A DNA stretch of 64,000 bases from Nemophila menziesii (GCA_029959085.1 JARWIR010000005.1:7504501-7568500), one strand, 5' to 3'; numbered from the stretch's first letter, positions 12,477 through 25,466 are shown. Notes: generated by a model not told the origin, from the letters alone. Translations and numbers: made by a program.

Positions 12477-13129
12477 TATTGATAAAGAATATCAGGGATT
12501 TGGAAAATCTTGACCGAACTTTAATTATATTTTCTTCATAACTTTTTGGTAGTAAATAAATTCTTACGTGTATCTGAATTTGATGGAATATCTTTTTCAC
12601 AATGATATCTACGCAAGAGGATAACAAGTAAATTTTCTCTCCACATGACATATATCTTTTTTTATAAAATTCATAAATAAAATAGTTAATGGTGATTTTT
12701 TTTTTAAAGTTATGAATATTGTTTAAGAATTAATTTATTCACTTTTTAGAGAATACATGAGTAAGTCTTATCTATCTTATTTGTAGTGAAAAAATATTAC
12801 AGAAATTCGTACAAGTTTGTTATGTCAAAAATACATAAATAGCTCGAGACATTATCATCTTTTTTTTTTTTACTTGACTCTTTTAACCTAAACTTTCAAG
12901 GCATTATAAGACCTTGTTGAAGTGGATTTGGGGGTGGAGGGGACAAGCTATCAACTAGTTTCGTAATCCGCTCAATATTAGTCCTAATGGCAATCCCTTT
13001 AAGATTGGTTCTTAGGTCATTTTTTTTAATTTTCTTTTGAAGCAAGTATTATGATAGCATGTTCACATCCCCTTATATAAAACTTTTGTCATGAAAGTTG
13101 GCATGCACTTCAGTTATTTCTAACGAATC
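12477..13129. other. Non-coding remainder of block 1
   Basis: No gene. From about 12960 the sequence resembles block 2 at about 27845-27975, which shows it belongs to the duplicated unit rather than to a later insertion. Confidence 0.45.
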
Positions 13130-13138
13130 AAATGGTAT

Positions 13139-14668
13139 TAAGACCTCATGCAAAGAACTCACACCTAATCAATGCCTCTCTCTCCTTCATCTATTTTGAA
13201 AAACATTCCTTTACCCGATAAGGTCGTTGTCGCTGGTGGCTTCTCGCTGGTAATGGCGACCCCCTTCTTTCCTTTCTTTTTTCCTTTTCCTTTCCTTATT
13301 CCTTTCCCTTTTCTGTTTCTTTCTTCTCTGTTCACTCTCTTCTGATCTCATTTCTCAGTCACCTCGCGCTTCCCCTCTTCCGACACAGGTGGTTTTATGG
13401 TTTTACTTCCCCCGCCTCGCTTCAATGAGGCCTGCTGAGATGGGTTTCCTGTGCCCTCTACTATGGTTTCAAACCTTTCGAAGGAAAAGCCTGTACGCAG
13501 GCCCAACAACACGACGCTGCTGTCCCTTACTAGAGAAAACTAATCTTGTTGCTTAATGTTTCTTTTAACCAGGATACTTTCTTTGATATTTTGTATTTTT
13601 TAGGTTTTGGTCTTTTCTTTTCTTGGCTTGTTGCTTGGTTTTGGTATGCTGGGGTCGAAGAAGCGGTGGATTGTTTCTCCTTTTGGCCGCTTACTTGTTT
13701 AGTTGTGTTGAAGTCAAATACGCGGTGTCATTTTAGGCATTTCGGGCTTCCAGATTAGTAGGTAGGGCGTATGGGTGGTGTTTAGGTGGGTTTGTCAATT
13801 TGGTTTTTCTGTCTCCGTCTTCCGTTCTCCCTCACTAACGGTTTGTGTTGATGGGTCAATTTTAATAGTTTATTTGGTTTCGGTTTTTGGAGTTTCGGGT
13901 GTTTGCCGTTCACTCAACACTTTATCATTTAGATTCTTTTTTGTTCGATAATATTGGCTCGCGCTAGTGTAAGGTTGCAGAAGGAGTGGGTTTTTTGTGG
14001 TGTTGTTTGTTGTTGTTATTCTTCTGTTTCTTGCAGTCTCTCTATAATCGCGGATGGCGGTTCATTTGTGACCGTGGACAATCATTCAATTGAGTCCGAC
14101 ATTTAAATTTTCGGGTGTTTGACATTCAGTTGGGGTATCTGGTCGTTGGACCATCCTTGTTTGATTACTTTGGCTTGCGATTATATGGTTTTGTTGGAGA
14201 ACGTTGTTTGTGCTTTACACTTTGGTGTGTGTTTACTCGGTCAACCCTTCCTGTCTTGGTTTACGTTATTATCACTTGGGCTAGTGATACTTTTATTGAT
14301 CTGAGGGCTATCAAGATTTTTGTTAATGCGACTGTAGGTTTAGCTTTTACTTTGGTACTAGAGTCTGCTTCGAGTTGATAACTACGATGTTTCGTTATAT
14401 GGTATTCGATTTACTCCCCCTCATTTTGAGGCTTGAGTTTGTCTTTCTTAAGGATCATGTTTTTACGACCCTTAGCGGTCTAAGCCCGCTACTTCGGTGA
14501 CATCTACGTTTTTGGTTCACTATATGAAGGTGTTGCAGTTCGAGAGTGTCTCATTTTTATCTATATTCTAGTTGTTTTAATCCTTTACTTGTTGTTCATT
14601 CTTTTTCTTTCTTTGGGTTTGGTTGGCTGTGATCCTCTTTTAATATTTAATATTAGATTTTAGAAAAA
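13139..14668 (+). mobile_element. Polyadenylated non-autonomous retroposon, 1.5 kb
   Basis: An A-tail ends the insert and AAATGGTAT flanks it on both sides (13130-13138 and 14669-14677). Block 2 supplies the empty site at about 27970-27985 (CAAATGGCATCATCAAATAA) with no insert, which fixes both ends. The insert carries CT-rich sequence near 13260-13340 and no RT, endonuclease or gag motif. It is either a non-autonomous LINE derivative or a processed transcript. I do not recognise a source gene. Confidence 0.8.
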
Positions 14669-14677
14669 AAATGGTAT

Positions 14678-15450
14678 CATCAAATAATACAAGTCTTAAA
14701 TAAATACACACAAATATTCTTGTTGACAATACTTAATTTCAACAATATGATATTTTTTTTAAACTTCTTTCATCTAATATTGGATGGTCCAATATTATTA
14801 TTAACAAATTTATGAAAGCACATATGGGTTGATATACCAAGTCCATGATGAAAAAACAAGGGTACACATGATTAAGAAGATTGTTCTTTGGTTCCATTAC
14901 TTTCCAAGAGTATCATGACACAAAATCGTTCCCCATCCATGAAACAACCTCTACTTCTTTTAACAACAAAACATTCAGAAATAGATAATAATGTTAGGAC
15001 TTAACCCCTTTAATTGCACCAGTATGAATAGTTTCTGCACATCAACAAATTGATCATTTCCATCATATCCAATAGTCTGTGTAATTTAAAATTCCCTCTA
15101 CAATGTTTAATCTCCATACTCTTTGTATGTCCTTTTTTGGCATCAATGCATATATCCTCCAGAAATTAGACACTAATAGTACTAATTATGTATGCATTTT
15201 CCATTGAGAATATAACTCCATCATCTTCTTCTCGTTGCCCAACAAAACTTTGCCTCCTACTGAAATCTCATGTTTTTCCTTTATGTTTTCCTCAACAGGT
15301 TCCCCCTTCTGTTTCAAAAATCTATTGTTGATAGTACCCAAATCTACCCTACATCTAGAATTAGATCGATGTCCAAAGGAACCAAAACACAGATGGTAAA
15401 ACTAGGATACTACAGTAGATCGATGGCCAAAAGAACTATCGATCATATCG
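14678..15450. other. Block 1 spacer
   Basis: The first 200 bases match block 2 at about 27980-28175. The rest has no counterpart I can see in block 2 and no gene. Confidence 0.4.
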
Positions 15451-15810
15451 ATGATGAGATTCTTCATTATTCTGCTCTTCTTCTACTTCACCACCATTAT
15501 TTTTTCTAAATCTTTATCATCATCAGCGGCACATAAAGATGCAGAAAAAGACCCAACAATCAAAACTATGGAGGACTTTTCTGGGTACCCAATTCATGAA
15601 CCCCACTTTTATGGGTACCCAATTCATGAACCCCACTATGGTGATATTATACGATTTTATGATTCATAATCCTTATTTAATTGGCTTTACATAATAAAGA
15701 TTGTGGGATTAATCATTGTTTTAGATAAACGAATTATCAACATTCTCGGATACTCCAGCACCATCAGTGACAAGGATCCTCTACAGTGAGAAAGATGTAG
15801 AAGCAAGAAG
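15451..15810 (+). pseudogene. Two-exon fragment of a ureidoglycolate-amidohydrolase-like gene
   Basis: The first open segment (15451-15669) begins with a strong signal-peptide-like stretch (MMRFFIILLFFYFTTIIFS), followed by KDAEKDPTIKTMEDFSGYPI and a duplicated YPIHEPH unit. After a possible intron, 15725-15810 encodes INELSTFSDTPAPSVTRILY and then SEKDVEAR before a GT donor. That second segment resembles exon 2 of plant UAH, the ER enzyme that releases ammonia from ureidoglycolate in purine catabolism. No phase-matching donor is obvious in exon 1, and none of the later catalytic exons is present, so it is a fragment. Recognition is from memory and rests mainly on exon 2. Confidence 0.5.
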
Positions 15811-16402
15811 GTATAAACAGAATTTCATACTAATTCTTGTAGCAATACACTAAAAGGGGAGAATAAGTCTTGTTAATTCATGAATTTATATATCGTATGT
15901 GTATAATTATAAAAATCATAATGGCAAACAGATTCATCAAAAACCTGTTTTTGATATAAACACTGTCTGGTTCTGCTTCAATCGAAATTATATCAACAAA
16001 TTAATAGAATGAATCTGTTTCATGGAAGATCAGTTTCACTTGGAAATAAATCAATAAAACTGGGTTTATAATTAATGAAGAAAAGTGGGAAAAACAAGCC
16101 TTTATATCCGTCGGCTGCAAAATTAATAAAAAATGCTAACTTTGACTAGAAGGGTAACAAAGTAATTGTGCAATGTGAATTTGATTTAAATGGGAAACAA
16201 CCTAATTTATTTGGGAAGAAATATACACCTGTCAACATTTGGGCATAAACAATATGAATCATGATTTAAATGGGCATTATCCCTTTATTGAAAATGGTTT
16301 TTAATTTTTTCAATGAATTGACTTTTCTTTTCCACCCCAATTTTTTTTCCTTTTGAAAATAACAAATACGATAAGACATTTGTTTTGAAGAGTGTGAGAT
16401 AA

Positions 16403-16431
16403 ATGGAGATAATTAAGCAATCGGGTCTTTA
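16403..16431 (+). pseudogene. SKL1: SKL1 duplicate exon 1, first piece (start codon side)
   Basis: The 5' UTR and first nine codons (MEIIKQSGL) match the intact SKL1 start at 29759 (MEITKASGA). The reading frame is cut at TTA (16429-16431), the target site of the Harbinger element, and resumes at 25177. Confidence 0.85.
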
Positions 16432-17346
16432 AGCATCTCCAGCGGTAGACTTAAAGCTATATGCATCTGCAAATTCTGCAAATTAGCTATCTGCAAAAAA
16501 AAAAGACCCTTCTCCAGCGGTAATGGCATTGTTGCCTGCAAAATACAATTCACTTAAATTTGCTACAATAAATCTCTATCTTTGCAGATTTACTATACAC
16601 TTTGCATTTAATATACTGAACAAAAAAAAAAAATTAATCCCTTATCATCAAACGGTAACTTGTACTTTAACAAATAACAAATTACAACGGCTCTAATCTT
16701 CAATTGCTATATATACACCTTGCATAAATCCAAAAAATATATACAAATATATTCAAAATCAAAATTAAAGAATTCCAATCTACCTTTTTACTTTGAAAAT
16801 CAAGCAAAAAAAAGGTATTTCTTTTACTTCTCTGATCTTGTTTAACTTCAGTGAATTAGGATAGAGATCTAATTTGAAGAGTAGAGGAGAATCAATTGAG
16901 ATGATGGAATTAAATTCCAGACTTTGGCGGTGGATGGAAACTGTGGAGAGAATCGTCGTGGCTAGGTCGGTTTGAGAATTTGGAGTGATGCAAATTTTTG
17001 TTCTCTGAATTTTGCTTCTGAAGCCAGGCCATCGATCTTATGTATATATAATGGTTTTAGTTTATAATGGGTTGGGCAGATTAAGTCATAATGGTTTTAG
17101 TTTATAATAGGTTGGGTAAATTAAGTTATTGGGTTTTAGAAAGTGGGTTGGGCTAAATAGTTTAGTGAGTTTGATAATCAGAAAATAGTAGGATTAGTGA
17201 TTTATATTTTATAGTATATTTATTTACAAATTTTTAATTTAATTAATCATAGGTTTTCCTTATTTAGTAGAAAATAGGATTATTTATATTTTTTCCTTAA
17301 TTAATTTTTAATTTCTAATATATTTATATATTTATTTTGTGCAGGT

Positions 17347-18447
17347 ATGGAATATGAAGGGTGGAACAGTCAACAACAAGAAACTTTCAATAATATAACT
17401 AATGAAAGCATGCCGATACCGGAAAGTGCTAGTCAGGTACAGGAAAGTCCTATTCCTTCACCCAGGCAACCAAGAAAAAACAAGTCTCAACGTAAATCTA
17501 ACTATTCAGACGCAGAAGACAATCTATTATGCAAAGCATGGATCAAACACTCTAATGATCCATCAATGGAACTGATCAAACAGGGCAACAATATTGGTCA
17601 CGAATCGAGGAGGAGTTTAAGCTAAATCCAGTTTCAGATAAGGTGAGAACGGTTAAATCACTTACTACACGAATGAGAGTGATAAAGAAGACGTTGTCAA
17701 AATGGAACGATAGTTATATGAGCGTTGTAAGATTAAATAAGAGTGTAAAAACAGAACAAAACCGGGTAACTTATCTCTTGATTAACAAAATTATAATTAT
17801 GTATATTTTACTTTGACTAATAATTTGTCCACTTTTTTATGTAGATTGAGGACGCCCAAAAAATGTTTAGAACCCTATTAGGAGTTGACTTTAAGTGGTT
17901 TCACTGTAGGGAAATCTTGAGAGACGAGCCAAAGTTTTCGAGTTATGCTGCTACACAACAACACAATACGAAGCAAGCAAAAGCCCGCAAAACACTAGAA
18001 CCATGTATAGATTTAGGAGAAGATAGAGATGATGATGATGATATCGAAACGGTACCCGTCCCTGTTAGACCACGTGCTAGAAAAGTAGAAAAACTTTTAC
18101 GTGGTAAGGGAAAAGCAATTGACGTTGAAGACGAGGGTTGGAAACAACAATTTATTGATCTCAAGAATATGCACCATCAAGAGAGGTTAGCCAAGCAAGA
18201 CCGAGATCGAGAGGACAGAGAAAGGTACCGACAAGAGGATTTTATACGAGCAAATATGGTACACGAGGAAGCGATACGAGATCGAGAGAGCCATGAAAGA
18301 CACCAACAAGAGGATCACCATCGAGCAGAAATTGCACAAGAAGAGGTGATTATGAGTAAGGATTTATCAGGGATAATGCCGGCAGTAGCACATTTCTGGA
18401 TGATTAAACAACAAAACATTTTTGCCAAATATAACATTATAATGTAA
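17347..18447 (+). pseudogene. Harbinger ORF1, MYB/SANT-like DNA-binding protein (frameshifted)
   Basis: In PIF/Harbinger elements this protein helps the transposase bind the ends. The trihelix/SANT start (NYSDAEDNLLCKAWIKHSND) and the later KMFRTLLGVDFKWFHCREIL stretch are typical of this plant family. A one-base loss near 17569 breaks the frame, and the expected reading continues in another frame to 17765. An intron follows (17766-17844), then the second exon (17845-18447) with a charged, Arg/Glu-rich coiled-coil-like region. The break makes the copy non-functional. Confidence 0.8.
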
Positions 18448-18667
18448 TTTAGATTTAAATTAATGTAATTTTTATGCTATTTAATTGAACATAGTCTAAT
18501 TTCAATTTTCGTTTTATCCTTCTTTCATTATAAAAAATCTTAAGTCAAAATATATCAAATTTAAAATAAAACACTTGCATAAAAAGAAAATCGGTTAACC
18601 AACACCCTTAAGGATACAAATCACATAACATGAATTACACCAATTACAACTGCAAGTTACATCAACA

Positions 18668-20035
18668 TTAAACATTTCCGTGTAAACTCCAGATGTGTGC
18701 AACAAGATCTACTTGTAGATCGCGGTGGGCACCCATATTGCGCATATTAAGTGTCCAATCGATGAACGTTGAAAGTACCTCTGTGTCACTCCTTTCAACG
18801 GTCACAGGTGTACTCCCTTCAAGATGCTCGTAGTTATAATCTATGTCGTGTTTATCCCGATCATCTTCAACGATCATATTATGCATTATAATGTACGTTT
18901 TCATGATCAAACGCAATGTTTCAACGTCCCACATACGTGATGGTCCACACACTATCGCAAAACGAGCTTGTAAGACACCAAATGCACACTCGATATCTTT
19001 TCAAACAACCTCTTGTTGTGTGGCAAAGAGTTTGTTAGCACGACCGAGACAATTTCTTGCCGGTATAGTTTTGACAAACACTGGCCAATTGGGGGTATAT
19101 TCCATCTGCTAGGTAATAGCCCATAGTATAGTTATGTCCATTTATGGTAAAACTCTCCGGAGGAGCCCGATCTTCGGCAAGTGGTTGGAATATATCTGAT
19201 ACCTGCAAAACATTTAGATCATTATGTGAACCTGGCATTCCAAAAAACGCATGCCATATCCAAAGGTCTTGTGAAGCCACTGCTTCTAAATAATAGATGG
19301 ATATGGGTGATGACCGGTATATGCTCCATGCCATGCAGTTGGGCAATTTTTCCATTTCCAGTGCATACAATCTATACTTCCCAACATGCCAGGGAAGCCT
19401 TTTTGTTCATTAATCTCTAAGAGACGCGCAGTATCCTCCTCGTTTGGAGATCTCAAATATTTTTCAGAGAATATATCATCCATTGCCTTAACAAACCTTC
19501 TCAAACACAATATGGTAGTGGATTCTCCAATACGCACATACTCGTCCACGGCATCAGCATCAACTTCATAACACAACATTTTGAAAACAACAGTCACCTT
19601 TTGTAACGTAGTTAAACCCCAAACTCCAGCAATATCTTGAGTGTGAACAAAGTATTCATCATATGATGAGACGACATTCATAATATAGGTGAATAACTTG
19701 GTGCTCATGCGAAACCTCCTTCGGAAAATGTGTTATGGATACACGGAAGGTTCCACTAAGTAATTACGGTAAATTCTTAGATGACCTTCCGATCTATCAC
19801 GGTGAATAGTAATACGCCCCGGGATAGAACCTCGACGTGCCTTTTGTTGTTGCTTCTTGCGAAGTTCCTCTTCCACAAGACATACAAAGGCTATATCGTC
19901 ATAATCTTCACTTAAATCATTATAAACAGAACTAAATGGTGGATAATGACTCATTGTTAAACGAAATTCTGTGTGAAGTGGAATGTATTGAAAGTGTGAA
20001 GGTTGTGGTGGATATGAAGAAATAAATGTCTTCAT
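18668..20035 (-). pseudogene. Harbinger DDE transposase (broken)
   Basis: This is a DDE_Tnp_4 family transposase. It reads from 20035 (MKTFISSYPPQP) through HTQDIAGVWGLTTLQK, GSIDCMHWKWKNCP (first Asp), ADGIYP (second Asp) and KDIECAFGVLQARF (Glu), ending in HIWSLHGNV. Lesions are an in-frame TAA at 19733-19735, a one-base shift in a run of five G (plus strand, near 19095) just after the second Asp, and a TGA near 19001. All three catalytic residues can still be seen, so decay is recent to moderate. Confidence 0.88.
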
Positions 20036-20344
20036 TTATAGATTAGAGATAATGATCGGACGTCAAAGATCGAAGATAAAAGATCCCATCCAACGGTTGA
20101 TGTTAAGATAAAATATTTTTGATATAGATAAGAATCGAATGGATGTTATTGAAGGTAAGATCTTGTATCCAACAGTGTGTACACGATAAAAAGATATTGT
20201 ATAAAGACAATAATTGAATGAAGTTTTACGAATCTATCTTGATCGAATAAATTTTATTTTAGTATTAAAAAAAATATGTATACATAAAATAATTGAAAGA
20301 GAATAAACTAATTTGTTATAAAATTCTTTTAATTCGAAAGATCA

Positions 20345-23300
20345 TAAGGGTGGCTTCCTTCTGCTGTGAAATTCTGATGTGTCTCTTTCTATTTTGTACT
20401 CTTGCCCCTACTCTATTTCCATTAATATTAAGCTCTTTAATTTTGCGTACTACTTGACATTCGTGCATGCCCCCTCTTTATACAGTGAAAGACTTACCTT
20501 TTATGACAATTTAACAAATCGTATCCATAATCATAATACTCCCACGCTTATACTTGGTGATTTTAATGACATAACGAAAACTACCGAGCGTCATAGTTCT
20601 TCCCCTATCAACTTTCAGCATATCTTGAACTTTAATACCTTTTTGACTAATAATGAACTTTCAGAACTCACATCCTCGGGATGTTTTTACACATGGTCAA
20701 ATAGACAAGCTGATAATGCATTGGTTAAATCCAAAATTGACAGAGCATTCGCAACTTAGAATGGACAACTCAATATCCTAATGCAAATCTTTTTATACCT
20801 CCAGCAACAGGATCAGATCACTCCCTAATCCTTCTCTATCCGGATGGTAAAGGTAAAAAACGCAAACATTATTGAGAGGGCATGGGGCCCTCCCCTCACC
20901 TCCTCTACAGCTCAGACCATTCCAACTAAGCGTGACGCGACAACAAAAGCGTTAACAAACTGGAGCTTTTCCAAATAACAAACGAAAGATTAAGGAACTA
21001 GAGAACCAGCTCATTCAACTGGACAACAACCATAACTGCCCAAATAACAACTCACACGAACAACACCCCAAAGAAGAAATCAAATATTACTGGAAAAGAG
21101 AGGAAGTCTACTGGTTTGATCGATCGCGCCAACAATGGCTCAAATATGGTGACAAGAACACGAAGTTATTTTTTGCACTTACCTCATTACGCAGAAACTG
21201 GAATAGAATCACCGCTCTGCAATCACCAACTGGAATATGGACACAGGATGAAAAAGATATTAAATCTCAATTTAACAATTTCTATGCAGATTTACTAGGC
21301 CAACCGGACAATAACCTTAACCCTGAAGACCTACGGGATGTTCAAACAAGAATAACGCCAACAATGAATAACAACCTGACTACCATCCCTGAGTTGAAAG
21401 AAGTGGAGGAAGCAGTCTTTAGTATGCACCCGGGGAAAGCACCCGGACCAGACGGTTTAAATGGGAAATTCTACCAAGACTTTTGGCCAATTATCAAACA
21501 AGATATTCTCTATGTGGTACAAGACTTCTTTATGAACAACACTTCCCTTGCTACCTTAAATGAGACATTAATCACACTAATCCCCAAAGGTGAGATTCAA
21601 CTTGGGGTTGGTGACTACCGTCCCATTTCTTGCATTAACTTCATTTACAAAATAATCTCAAAGATTCTAGCTACAAGGCTACAACAGATCATGGACCAGA
21701 TTACCTCCCCAACACAAATAGCCTTCATCAGAGGACGTGTGATACAAGACAACATTCTTATAGCGCAAGTTGAAAAAACAAAAACAGATTGTGGCTATTA
21801 AACTCGACATGGCTAAAGCATTTGACCTTGTTCGATGGGACTTCTTAAAAGCGCTTCTTCTCAAACTTGGTTTTGCAAACACTTGGGTTCAATGGATTTG
21901 GAACTGCATATCCACTGTCTCTTCTCAACTTAACATTAATGGAGAAAGACAACAACTCTTTTTTCCAGGGAAAGGCCTTAGACAGGGTGATCCTTTATCA
22001 CCTTTACTTTTTTCTTTACTAACGGAATCTTTAATTTCTCTTATTGAAACCAAGGTGGCCACAGGGAAAATTCAAGGTGTACAGATTACAAGAAATTGCC
22101 CCGTGATCTCACATCTCCTTTTTGCTGACGACTCCCTTTTCTTCTTATCACTGGATGGTCACGATGTAGATGAATTTCAAGAATGTATACAAACATATTG
22201 TCAAGGCTCGGGGCAGAAGGTTAACTTCCAAAAATCGGCTATATCTTTTAGTACACAAACACCAACCGACATTAGGGAACAAGTGCCGCAGAAGCTGCAC
22301 ATACAAGAGAAACCGGACCTAGGGAAATATCTTGGTATCCCTCTCTGTCATAAACGGTCAAAAATCGAAACTCTACAGTTGTTATCAGACAAAATTTTCA
22401 ACAAAGCCCAAGGCTGGATTGCTAAATTATTATCTGAAGGAGGCAAAGAGGTATTAATTAAAGTCGTGCTACAAGCTATACCCTCGTATGCTATGACAAT
22501 ATTCTCCTTCCCACTTGGTTTTTGTAAAAAACTGACCTCAATTATAGCACACTTCTGGTGGAACTCAATTGAACGTAAACGTATTCACTGGAAACAATGG
22601 GATAAATTAACACTTCATAAACTAATTAGGGGCCTCGGTTTCCGTGACATTAAAAGAGCTAACACTGCTTTACTAGCAAAACAGGCATGGAGGATCTACC
22701 AATCTCCAAACTCCTTAGTTTTCAAACTGCTCAAAGGTATCTATTTCCCTCATCAAGATTTTATGCAGGTAAAAATCAAACAAAGTAGATCCTGGTCATG
22801 GGCAAGCCTTTTAGAAGGTAGAGATTTGATTAAATCTCAGGGACTTATGCAAATTGGAAACGGTACTTCAACACGAATTTGGGAGGACAGATGGCTCTTA
22901 TCCGGTTTTATTAAGAGTAGGCCGATAGCGTCAAATGTTGAAATGGTCAACCACCTAATTCACACAGCTGATGGAACTTGGAATTGGGAAACGATAGATG
23001 CGCATATACCTGATCCAGTTAAAGATGAAATTTATAGGCTACTGCTATTATCACAACAATCGCAGGACAAACTAATTTGGCCCCACACGAAAAATGGAGC
23101 CTATTCAACTAAATCAGGATACGCTACCCTTACAAAAGAATTCCTCCGAAACACACCACAAACTTCGGCTCAAGCTGAAATGTCATCATCACCACTTTGG
23201 AAAATAGTATGGAAATCAAATGTGCCTTCAAAAGTCCGTCATTTCATTTGGAAAGTCTGCTGGGACGTTTTACCTACTAAACGTAACCTTTACAATCGAA

Positions 23301-24198
23301 AATGCATGGAGGACGACTGTTGTCCTTGGTGTGGGAAACCAGAAACTTGTTCTCATCTACTACTCTCATGTCATTTTTGTAAACAGGTCTGGGCAGGATC
23401 AGCAATGCAAATTCGTATACCGGAAGACGAAAACATGAATGTGGGTACTTGGATACTTACTACTTCTGACAGAAACTCGCAATGGACATGGGATAATACG
23501 ATTCTAACATCATATATTCTCCTTCTCTTATGGAACATATGGAAACAAAAGACGAAATGTCTTTATGATACAGGATCCCCTAGTATTCAAACGGTTCTAC
23601 ACCTTACACATACTACTATGTTTGACCTTTTTGGGCAGGATTGGACGATGACTCAAAATATTCCACCACCAACCACGGTTCCTCCTCCACAACAAAATCC
23701 ACTTCGAGATATCCCACAGGATACGCAGATTATTTACACTTGTGATGCTTCATTCAAAGAAAAAAAGATGCAAAGCGGGATTGGTATCGTCCGTAGGGAC
23801 ATCAACACGGGTTCTAGACAGGTTTATTCGGCCCCTATTTGGACTGACTCAGTTTTGGAAGCAGAGATGACTGCGGTTCTCGAGACCACAAAAATAGCAT
23901 CCAGAGAAACAGCTCAAAAGATTACTATTTGCTCTGACAACCTTGAAATCATTCAAGGTATCTCCATGTTGCCAGCAGCCTGGTGGAAAATCAGACCATC
24001 TCTTCAGCTTGTGAAGCGGATCGCGGAAAGACACGGACATCTGTCTTTTCAGCACGTTCCCCGAAGTCAGAATGGATGGGCCGATAAAGCCGCGCGTATT
24101 GCTAGGCAACGGATCGTCGAGAGGTCCCTCAATGACTCTCTGACACGAGATTTTGGGAAACTGGGAATCGGTTTGTTCGTTTGACCAAAAAAAAAAAA
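20345..24198 (+). mobile_element. LINE (family B) with RNase H, 5'-truncated, inside Harbinger
   Basis: It starts inside the endonuclease domain (LILGDFNDI and SGCFYTWSNRQADN visible), then RT (PGKAPGPDGLNGKFYQ, IKLDMAKAFDLVRWDF, GLRQGDPLSPLLF, FADDSLFF). Next come a zf-RVT segment (CPWCGKPETCSHLLLSC) and a complete-looking RNase H (YTCDASFKEKK, ICSDNLEIIQG, WADKAARIAR), stop at 24184 and an A13 tail. Breaks include a TGA for Trp near 20370, stops around 20757-20875 and a shift near 21780. The RT to RNase H frame from 21770 to 24184 is one open 804-codon run. No clear target duplication. Confidence 0.9.
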
Positions 24199-24481
24199 GA
24201 ATAATATTAATTTAATTTATTGTTAAATGATATATAATTTTTTTATACTAATTACGAAAAATTTAACACTAATTAATATTTATTAAAAAAATTTAATCAA
24301 GACAATTTCATAATTAAATGATTTTATAATATAAAATATATAAAAAATAAAAATAAATCATAAAGCTTTTCTCTATTTTGCAAAACACCACTAAAGTTAA
24401 TATTTTTGCAAATTTGCTTTTTGACTCTCCATTTTGGCAAAATGCTATCTTTATTTTACCAAACCACTAAAGATACTCTTA

Positions 24482-25176
24482 GAGCATCTTCAGCGATGCT
24501 TAAAAAGCTCTTGCATCTCTAAAATATGCAATTTTACCACTGTAAAATTCAAACATGGCTCCAGCAATTTTTGCATCTCTAAATCTATAATACAAATATT
24601 CTAAAATTGCTACAGTATATCTGTAAAAATGCAAATTTACTATTCACATGGTAAACAATATTTAAAAAAAAGTAAATAAAAAATTAATTCCACCTCATAT
24701 ATGGTACAAGATAAGTTCTTTTTTTATTTTTTCATATTACAAAGATAAGATTATTTTATTATTATTATTTTTTTAATATTAAAAAAATTTATGCTTGTAA
24801 ATCATTTATTTCATATAATTTTATATAATAGTTATTTAATCAAGATTTATAATAACATGTTTTTATTTATTAAATAATTTTTTTATTTAAAATGATAATA
24901 AAATTAATTTAAACAGGTTTTTTTATTAATTATTATATTAAGTATATATATATTTAAATAAAAATAATAATAAATATATAAATTTTGTAAGAGGTTTTCT
25001 TTTATTAATAATAATTTTAAAAAAAAATTAGAGATTTAATTAAAAAAGCACTTATCTCTAACTATCCTTTTAAAAAATACCATAACTATCAGTTTAACTT
25101 TTTTTGCAAAATCAATTTTTTAATTGCTATTTTAACAAATTACCATCTCTATTTTGCCAAACAGTTAGAGATGCTC
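24482..25176. mobile_element. Harbinger-type MITE next to the Harbinger element
   Basis: It begins GAGCATCTTCAGCG and ends, in reverse complement, GAGCATCTCTAACTG. TTA flanks it at 24479-24481 and 25177-25179. It is about 695 bp, very AT-rich and non-coding. It appears to have inserted into the right-hand TTA of the older element. A single larger element with an internal end-like copy is the alternative reading. Confidence 0.7.
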
Positions 25177-25466
25177 TTACTTCAAATTGTTTCAACATCC
25201 TGCTCCTTCCTCTCCGATTGCCCCAACCTCTTTTCACTCCTCCCTGCCTTTCAGTTATTTAACACATAGACGACGTAAAGCACCGTCCACCTCCACCAAG
25301 TCACTTACTACTGCAACCAGCAACCGTTCTTCCTCGATGAGGCCACCTCCTCCCTCTTTTAATCAACGTTAATCTTGAAAAATATATTTATTCATTTTCC
25401 ATCTTTTTATGTTTTGTTGTTTAAGTAACTATTGCCACTGTAATTGACACTGCCTTAGCTATGAAG
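25177..25466 (+). pseudogene. SKL1: SKL1 duplicate, rest of exon 1 and exon 2
   Basis: Continues the frame from 16431 (YFKLFQHPAPSSPIAPTSF) and parallels intact exon 1, but the donor region is altered (TCGATGAGG instead of TCCGGTGAAG). A small deletion removed the GT. Exon 2 (25426-25466) is still recognisable (TIATVIDTALAMK-like) with its GT donor. The copy ends in intron 2 at the duplication junction, so no kinase-like domain remains. Confidence 0.85.

Larger units (their letters stand above)
16432..24478. mobile_element. PIF/Harbinger DNA transposon, decayed autonomous copy
   Basis: The left end AGCATCTCCAGCGGT and the right end (reverse complement GAGTATCTTTAGTGGT) form degenerate terminal inverted repeats. 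TTA flanks both sides, the typical 3-bp Harbinger duplication. Inside are two convergent genes: a MYB/SANT-like ORF1 on plus and a DDE transposase on minus. Without the nested LINE the element is about 4.2 kb, a normal size for an autonomous copy. It inserted into exon 1 of the SKL1 duplicate. Confidence 0.85.

Noticed and set aside
13546..14378. Hydrophobic short frames that could look like membrane peptides
   Set aside because: They lie wholly inside the 1.5-kb retroposon, are T-rich by composition and have no conserved motif.
24482..25176. Alternative: a single Harbinger element spanning 16432-25176
   Set aside because: A TTA and a terminus-like sequence at 24464-24481 give a cleaner two-element reading, but the single-element model is not excluded.
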